Below are positions 59,044 through 64,000 of a DNA stretch of 64,000 nt, piece after piece. Within the stretch, counting starts at the first letter, position 1. Every line of letters begins with the position of its first letter. The DNA lies in NCBI RefSeq assembly GCF_011089885.1, contig NZ_JAANBD010000027.1, forward strand, positions 186,001 to 250,000, read 5' to 3'. The position numbers and the translations under genes are program-made. The notes under the pieces were generated by a model that did no database searches, was not told the origin of the DNA, and was given only the letters and a program-made list of their open reading frames with translations. The stretch comes from Thioalkalivibrio sp. XN279. Its GTDB lineage: Bacteria; Pseudomonadota; Gammaproteobacteria; Steroidobacterales; XN24.

Positions 59044-59880
59044 TCAGGAGGCGTGCTGGTAGACGTGCAGGTCGCGCTGCGGGAAGGGGATGCTGATGCC
59101 TTCCTGGTCGAAGCGCTTCTTCATCTTCTCCTGCAGGTCGAAATACACGCCCCAGTAGTCGGCGCTGTTGACCCACGGCCGCACCGCGAAGTCCACGCTG
59201 CTCTCGCCAAGGTTCAACACGGCAACCACCGGCTCCGGATCCTTGAGCAGGCGGGACTCCTCGTTGAGCACCTCCCAGATCACGCGCTTGACCTTGTCGA
59301 GGTCGTCGCCATAACCGACGCCGAACACCAGGTCGAGGCGCCGCGTATCGCGCGCCGAGTAGTTGGTGATGGTGTCCGAGGTCACCTGGGCGTTGGGGAT
59401 GATCACGATCTTGTTGTCGGGCGTCTTCAGCGTGGTCGTGAACAGCTGGACTTCTTCCACCGAGCCGGCAGTGCCTGCCGCCTCGATGTAGTCGCCGGCC
59501 TTGAACGGCCGGAAGATGATCATCAGCACCCCGGCAGCAAAGTTTGCCAGCGAGCCCTGCAGGGCGAGGCCGATGGCCAGGCCGGCGGCACCCAGCACGG
59601 CGATGAAGGACGTGGTCTGCACGCCGAGTTGTCCGACGGCGGCGATGACCACCATGGTGAGCAGGCCAAAATAAGCGATATTGCCCACGAAGCCGATCAG
59701 CGTCGGGTCGGTCTCGGCTCTCTGCATGCCCCGCTTCAGCAGGTTGGAGATCCTCCGCGCCAGCCACTTACCGATGAAAAATACGACGATCGCGGCGATG
59801 AGCTTGAGCCCGAACTGCGACACCCAGTCCACCATGGTGCTCATCTGCTCGGGCGATACCAGGCTCTTCACTTCTTCCAT
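59044..59880 (-). CDS. mscS: small-conductance mechanosensitive channel MscS
   Basis: 278 aa, close in length to E. coli MscS (286). Three N-terminal helices end in the pore helix VLGAAGLAIGLALQGSLANF, followed by the beta domain with FRPFKAGDYIEAAGTAGSV and a C-terminal FPQRDLHVY. Releases solutes on hypo-osmotic shock. GGGAG lies about 9 nt before ATG 59880. Confidence 0.93.
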   Translation of the reverse strand: MEEVKSLVSPEQMSTMVDWVSQFGLKLIAAIVVFFIGKWLARRISNLLKRGMQRAETDPTLIGFVGNIAYFGLLTMVVIAAVGQLGVQTTSFIAVLGAAGLAIGLALQGSLANFAAGVLMIIFRPFKAGDYIEAAGTAGSVEEVQLFTTTLKTPDNKIVIIPNAQVTSDTITNYSARDTRRLDLVFGVGYGDDLDKVKRVIWEVLNEESRLLKDPEPVVAVLNLGESSVDFAVRPWVNSADYWGVYFDLQEKMKKRFDQEGISIPFPQRDLHVYQHAS

Positions 59881-60024
59881 TTTCTCGACTCCCTTCCGGG
59901 GCAGATCCCCATCAGGGGCGACATGGTAGGGGCCCCGCGCGCCCGCCTCAACCCGAGGCGGCGCGCTTTGCCGCGTCGCGGCAGTGTCGTATGCTCGCCC
60001 GGCAACCCCCTGGGAGGAGTCGTC

Positions 60025-60609
60025 ATGGGACTGTGGATCGTGCTCATCATCATCGCGGCCGTCGTGCTCTGGGCGATCGGCATTTACAACAAGCTGGTCA
60101 ACCTGCGCAACGCGGTGAAGAACGCATTCGCCCAGATCGACGTGCAGCTGACCCGCCGCTACGACCTCATCCCCAACCTGGTGGAAGCGGTCAAGGGCTA
60201 CATGAAGCACGAGCGCGAGACGCTGGAGGCCGTGATCTCCGCGCGTACGCGCGCCGTCCAGAGCCTCAAGTCGGCGTCGGAGCACCCGGAGAGCGCCGCG
60301 GCCATCCAGGAACTCTCCAGCGCAGACGCGGGACTCTCTGCGGCGCTCGGGCGGCTGTTCGCATTGTCCGAGGCCTACCCGGACCTGAAGGCGGACCGCA
60401 ACATGATGCAGTTCCAGGAGGAACTGACCAGCACCGAGAACAAGGTCGCTTTCGCGCGCCAGGCGTTCAACGACGCCGTCATGCGCTACAACAACGCGCG
60501 CGAGAACTTCCCCAACAACCTGGTGGCGAACTCCTTCAGCTTCGACGCCGCCGCCTTCCTCGAGATCGAGTCCGAGGAGAAGCGCGCGGTGCCGCAGGTC
60601 AGCTTCTGA
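60025..60609 (+). CDS. lemA: LemA family protein
   Basis: 194 aa. N-terminal transmembrane helix WIVLIIIAAVVLWAIGIYN, then the helical LemA domain (YDLIPNLVEAVKGYMKHE, NNARENFPNNLVA). GGGAGGAG lies 7 nt before ATG 60025. Biochemical role unknown; often paired with an M48 protease, as here 35 bp downstream. Confidence 0.9.
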   Translation: MGLWIVLIIIAAVVLWAIGIYNKLVNLRNAVKNAFAQIDVQLTRRYDLIPNLVEAVKGYMKHERETLEAVISARTRAVQSLKSASEHPESAAAIQELSSADAGLSAALGRLFALSEAYPDLKADRNMMQFQEELTSTENKVAFARQAFNDAVMRYNNARENFPNNLVANSFSFDAAAFLEIESEEKRAVPQVSF

Positions 60610-60644
60610 AGCCCCGCTGACGCGCGGCCGGGAACCGGCGCGGC

Positions 60645-62588
60645 ATGGATTTCTTCGGACGCCAGGAAGCGGCTCGCAAGCGCTCCGGCTGGCTGCTCGG
60701 CGCCTTCGCGGTCGCCACCGGGGCGGTGGCGCTGGCGGTGGGCTTCGTGCTCGCCGTGGCTTTCTCAGTCGTCGCGGCGCCCGAGGGCCAGCTGGCGACC
60801 GGCTTCGACCCCCGGGTGTTCGCTGTCGCGGCGATGGTCACGGCCGCTTTCATCGGCCTGTCGTCGCTGTGGCGGCTGCGCAATTTGCGCGGCGGCGGCG
60901 GCGCGGTGGCGCAGTCCCTCGGCGGCGAACGCGTCACCGGCCTTGAGCGCGACCCCCTGAAGCGCCGGCTGCACAACGTGGTCGAGGAGATGGCGATTGC
61001 GGCGGGTCTGCCGGTGCCCGAGGTCTACGTACTGGAGAACGAGCCCGGCATCAACGCCTTTGCCGCCGGCATGGAGCCGACCAACGCCGCCGTGGCCGTG
61101 ACCCGCGGCGCGCTCGACCGGCTGTCGCGAGACGAGCTGCAGGGCGTGGTGGCGCACGAGTTCAGCCATATCCTCAACGGTGACATGCGCCTCAACGCGC
61201 GCCTGATGGGCTACCTGTTCGGCCTGGTGGCGGTGAGCATGGTGGGGCGCGCCATGCTGCGCGGCGGCACTTACGGCTCGGCCCGGGTACGCGTCGGCAA
61301 CCGCCGCGGCGGCGGGGCCGGCGCGCTGGTCGCGGTCGGGCTCGCCATCCTCGTGCTGGGCTCCATCGGCGTGTTCGCCGGTCGCGTGCTGCAGGCGGCG
61401 GTGTCGCGGCAGCGCGAGCACCTGGCCGACGCGGCGGCGGTGCAATTCACGCGCAATCCGGCCGGGCTGGCCAACGCGCTGAAGCGGATCGCCGCCTCGC
61501 CGCTGTCCTCCGCGGTGCGTGCCGTGCGGCGCGAAGAGATCGGCCACATGCTCTTCGCGACGGGGCGGCGCAGCCTGGCCGGACTCCTGGCCACGCACCC
61601 GCCCGTCGCCGGGCGCATCCAGGCGCTGGATCCGGGCTGGAAACCGGGGGATCCCGCGCCGCCGCTGCCGGCGCCGCCGGAGCCGGCACGCGAGACCGGG
61701 ACCGGAGGTGGGGCTGGCGCCGCGGGCACGGCAGACGCCGGCGGCATCCTGCCCGGCTTCCCCGGCCTGCCCGGCATGGAAATCGGCATGGCCGCCGCCC
61801 TGGTCGGCGCCGTGGACCTGTCCATGGCCCGGCGCGTGCTGGCCATGGTGCCGGAAGAGCTGCATCGCGCGGTGCTCGAGCCCGAGGGCGCCGCCGCGGC
61901 CTGTCTCGCCCTGCTGCTCGACCCCAAGGAACGGCAGCGCGACAGCCAGCTGGCGTTACTCGAGGCCCGGCTCGGCGGTGTGGCCGCCGACCGCATCGCC
62001 CAGCTGGCGGGGCACGTCGCCGGACTGTCGAACACCCTGCGCCTGGCCCTGCTGGATCTCGCCAGCCCCGCACTGCATCACCTGTCGGAAGCACGGCAAT
62101 CCGATCTCGTGCACCTGGTGCAGCGACTGGTGGAACTCGACGGCGTGATCGAGCCGCGCGAGGCGGCCCTGGCGGCCGCGATCGAGACGCGGCTGCGGCC
62201 CGACCAGGGCACAGCGCCCGATATAGAAGGCGCGCTGGCGATGCTGGTGCTGCTGGCGCGCGCCGGCCACGAGAGCGACGCGACGGCGGCCGAGGCCTGG
62301 CGCCAGGGTGCCGCGCGCCTGCGCGAGGCCGGCTTCGCGCTGCCCGATCCCCTGCCCGACTTCGCCGTCGTCAACCAGACCGCCGGCGCCTATTCGGCTT
62401 CACGCGCCGCGCGGCTGGCCGCCATGAAGGCCCCGGACCGCAAGGCGCTGCTGGAAGCCATGGCGGCAGTGGCCGGCCACGACGGCCACTTGCGCCAGAG
62501 TGAACTCGAACTGCTGCGCACCGCGGCCTCGGCACTGGGCATGCCGATGCCGCCGCTGCAGCCTCAGTCGACCGGCTCGATGCGGTAA
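60645..62588 (+). CDS. M48 family membrane metalloprotease with C-terminal extension
   Basis: 647 aa. Two N-terminal helices, then an HtpX/Ste24-type domain with zinc motif HEFSH (residues 171-175), a second pair of helices, and REHLADAAAVQFTRNP holding the third zinc ligand. After a Pro/Gly linker (about 340-370) comes a 270-residue alpha-helical region of unknown function ending in a tellurite-resistance-like helical pattern. Pairs with lemA. Its last 25 bases overlap the convergent dehydrogenase gene. Confidence 0.88.
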   Translation: MDFFGRQEAARKRSGWLLGAFAVATGAVALAVGFVLAVAFSVVAAPEGQLATGFDPRVFAVAAMVTAAFIGLSSLWRLRNLRGGGGAVAQSLGGERVTGLERDPLKRRLHNVVEEMAIAAGLPVPEVYVLENEPGINAFAAGMEPTNAAVAVTRGALDRLSRDELQGVVAHEFSHILNGDMRLNARLMGYLFGLVAVSMVGRAMLRGGTYGSARVRVGNRRGGGAGALVAVGLAILVLGSIGVFAGRVLQAAVSRQREHLADAAAVQFTRNPAGLANALKRIAASPLSSAVRAVRREEIGHMLFATGRRSLAGLLATHPPVAGRIQALDPGWKPGDPAPPLPAPPEPARETGTGGGAGAAGTADAGGILPGFPGLPGMEIGMAAALVGAVDLSMARRVLAMVPEELHRAVLEPEGAAAACLALLLDPKERQRDSQLALLEARLGGVAADRIAQLAGHVAGLSNTLRLALLDLASPALHHLSEARQSDLVHLVQRLVELDGVIEPREAALAAAIETRLRPDQGTAPDIEGALAMLVLLARAGHESDATAAEAWRQGAARLREAGFALPDPLPDFAVVNQTAGAYSASRAARLAAMKAPDRKALLEAMAAVAGHDGHLRQSELELLRTAASALGMPMPPLQPQSTGSMR

Positions 62589-63712
62589 AGCCCGCCGTCC
62601 GCCATGTCGGTCAGCACGTAGACCAGGCCGTCGGGGCCCTCGCGCACGTCACGTATGCGCCCCACCAGCCCCAGCAGCAACTCTTCCTCGTGCACGACCT
62701 CGCCGTTCTCGATCACGACGCGGCGGATGCGCTCTGCGGCGAGACCTCCGGCCAGCAGGTTGCCGCGCCAGGCGGGAAACTTGTCCGCAGTCACCAGCGC
62801 CAGGCCGGACGGCGCCAGCGTCGGCAGGAACTCGTAGACGGGATCGACGTAACCCGGCCGGCTGCGCGCCTCCCCGTACTGGGCTTCGGTGCGATACTCG
62901 CGCGCCTTGCTCACGACCGGCCAGCCGTAATTCTTGCCCGGCTCGATGCGGTTGAGCTCATCGCCGCCGCGCGGCCCGTGCTCCGTCACCCAGACCACCT
63001 CGCCGGCCGGATCGATCACCATCCCCTGGATGTTGCGATGGCCCAGCGACCAGATCTCGGGGTGCGTGTCGTCACGGCCGACGAAGGGATTGTCCGCAGG
63101 CACCGTGCCGTCCGCATTCAGGCGCAGCAGTTTGCCGGCATGGTCCAGCGGATCCTGCGCCCGCGGCGGGTCTGAGCCGCGGTCGCCGATGCTCAGCAGC
63201 AGGGTGCCGTCGGACAGCCAGGCGATGCGCGAACCATAATGCCGCCCCGGCCCGGACAGGCGGTCCTGCGAGAACACCTCCTCGAAGTCCACCAGCCGGT
63301 TGCCTTCGAGCCGGCCGCGCCCGAGCGTGGTCGCAGTGCCGTCGGCATCGCCCTTCGAGTAAGTCAGGTACACCAGGCGATTCTCGGCAAAACCGGGGTG
63401 CAGCGACACGTCCAGCAGTCCGCCCTGGCGTATGGCGCTGATGCCGGGCAGGCCGGTCACCTCGGTCTTGCGCCCGTCGCGCACGAGTTGCAGCCGGCCC
63501 GGCCGCTCGGTCACCAGGAACCCCCCGTCGGGCAGGAACGCGAGGCCCCACGGCCGTTCCAGTCCGTCCGCCAGCTGCACCACGCGAATCTGCTGGTACT
63601 GCGTCCGCACGCTGTCCGCCACGACGTTGGGCCCGGCGGCGGCCAGCCACGAGGGCGCGCCCAGGGCCAGCACACCAAACGCCATCATGTGCTTCAGCTT
63701 CGCCACGCTCAT
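62564..63712 (-). CDS. PQQ-type sugar (glucose/sorbosone) dehydrogenase
   Basis: 382 aa with a signal peptide (MSVAKLKHMMAFGVLALGA). Six-bladed propeller of the soluble aldose dehydrogenase type: GLERPWGLAFLPDGGFLVTE, HYGSRIAWLSDGTLLLSIGD, WSLGHRNIQGM and VTEHGPRGGDELN. The YliI/Asd-like family oxidises aldoses with PQQ in the periplasm. No PQQ synthesis gene is in the window. Confidence 0.88.
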   Translation of the reverse strand: MSVAKLKHMMAFGVLALGAPSWLAAAGPNVVADSVRTQYQQIRVVQLADGLERPWGLAFLPDGGFLVTERPGRLQLVRDGRKTEVTGLPGISAIRQGGLLDVSLHPGFAENRLVYLTYSKGDADGTATTLGRGRLEGNRLVDFEEVFSQDRLSGPGRHYGSRIAWLSDGTLLLSIGDRGSDPPRAQDPLDHAGKLLRLNADGTVPADNPFVGRDDTHPEIWSLGHRNIQGMVIDPAGEVVWVTEHGPRGGDELNRIEPGKNYGWPVVSKAREYRTEAQYGEARSRPGYVDPVYEFLPTLAPSGLALVTADKFPAWRGNLLAGGLAAERIRRVVIENGEVVHEEELLLGLVGRIRDVREGPDGLVYVLTDMADGGLYRIEPVD

Positions 63713-63752
63713 CTCCTCCAGAAGCTCGACAAGGCCATTACTCTAGCATCCG

Positions 63753-64000
63753 TCACGGCGCCTCCAGCGTCTCCCAGCTGCGCAACGGGAGCTCCACCGC
63801 GGCCAGCAGCGCATCGACCTGCTCCGGGGTGGCGCACGTCGCCGCCGAGCGCACGGTGGCCGGGTCGAGGTGTGCGGCGAACAGCTGCAGGAACTCGAAC
63901 ATGTACTTGCGCAGCACCAGGTCGCGGCGAAACCCGATCCAGGTGGTGCAACGCGGGAACAGTCCGGTGGCGTCCACCGCCACGAGGTCTTCGTCGGCAG
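63753..64000 (-). CDS. cysB: CysB-like LysR-family regulator, C-terminal fragment
   Basis: The last 81 residues of a regulator whose start is beyond the right edge. DLVAVDATGLFPRCTTWIGF, RRDLVLRKYMFEFLQLFAAH and the final acidic-to-basic tail align with the C-terminal effector domain of CysB/Cbl (IGFRR...LRSYMYDF...FAPHL), which senses O- or N-acetylserine. A GTG at 63983 could mimic a start, but homology runs through it to the edge. Confidence 0.75.
   Translation of the reverse strand, partial: ADEDLVAVDATGLFPRCTTWIGFRRDLVLRKYMFEFLQLFAAHLDPATVRSAATCATPEQVDALLAAVELPLRSWETLEAP

Overview
The window is a high-GC chromosomal stretch of a gammaproteobacterium. Its core gene orders (murJ-ribF-ileS-lspA-ispH, rplU-rpmA-obgE with ispB divergent, ilvC-ilvG-ilvM-ilvA-leuA, and a his operon headed by a TrpR/YerC-type regulator) resemble Xanthomonadales and related deep lineages (Woeseiales or Steroidobacterales-like). 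That placement is inferred from gene order and protein families, not from a tree. No phage, insertion sequence, CRISPR array or rRNA was seen.

Layout. 1-7156: a leftward branched-chain amino acid operon ilvC-ilvG-ilvM-ilvA-leuA-ilvE-leuC (leuC runs off the left edge), preceded by a leader peptide and attenuator; ilvD is divergent. 8894-16442: a small membrane methyltransferase, then a tightly overlapping rightward four-gene locus (glycoside-hydrolase-like lipoprotein, TPR/YaiO-type outer-membrane barrel, membrane-anchored HEAT-repeat protein, processive GT2 synthase). It reads as a synthase-dependent exopolysaccharide system that does not match pel, pga, alg or bcs. 16446-23531: a leftward operon for peptide uptake (oppA-B-C-DF) ending in a DUF3311-like protein and a sodium:solute symporter. 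23703-28267: a 32-aa lysine-rich protein, tRNA-Thr, a Fur-family regulator, thiO and a minor-pilin operon. 28300-38481: murJ-ribF-ileS-lspA-ispH with a tricorn-like protease where fkpB often sits.

38562-46230 holds three paralogous decaheme OmcA/MtrC-family lipoproteins, one leftward and two rightward. All three share a promoter block, a foldable 5' UTR with compensatory base changes, and a two-hairpin 3' end. The first and third ends form a 166-168 bp inverted repeat around the cluster. A 185-bp identical tract joins the second and third genes. I see this region and the exopolysaccharide locus as the most interesting parts.

46276-53761: a complete leftward his operon (hisR-G-D-C-B-H-A-F-IE) with a perfect 18-bp palindrome upstream and an apparent AUU start for hisF. 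53893-64000: a small cytochrome c, heme A synthase, rpsT, obgE-rpmA-rplU, ispB, tRNA-Pro, mscS, lemA with an M48 protease, a PQQ-type sugar dehydrogenase, and the C-terminal end of a CysB-like regulator at the right edge.

Together the genes point to a prototrophic, aerobically respiring bacterium (heme A synthase) with type IV pili and a large outer-surface electron-transfer capacity.
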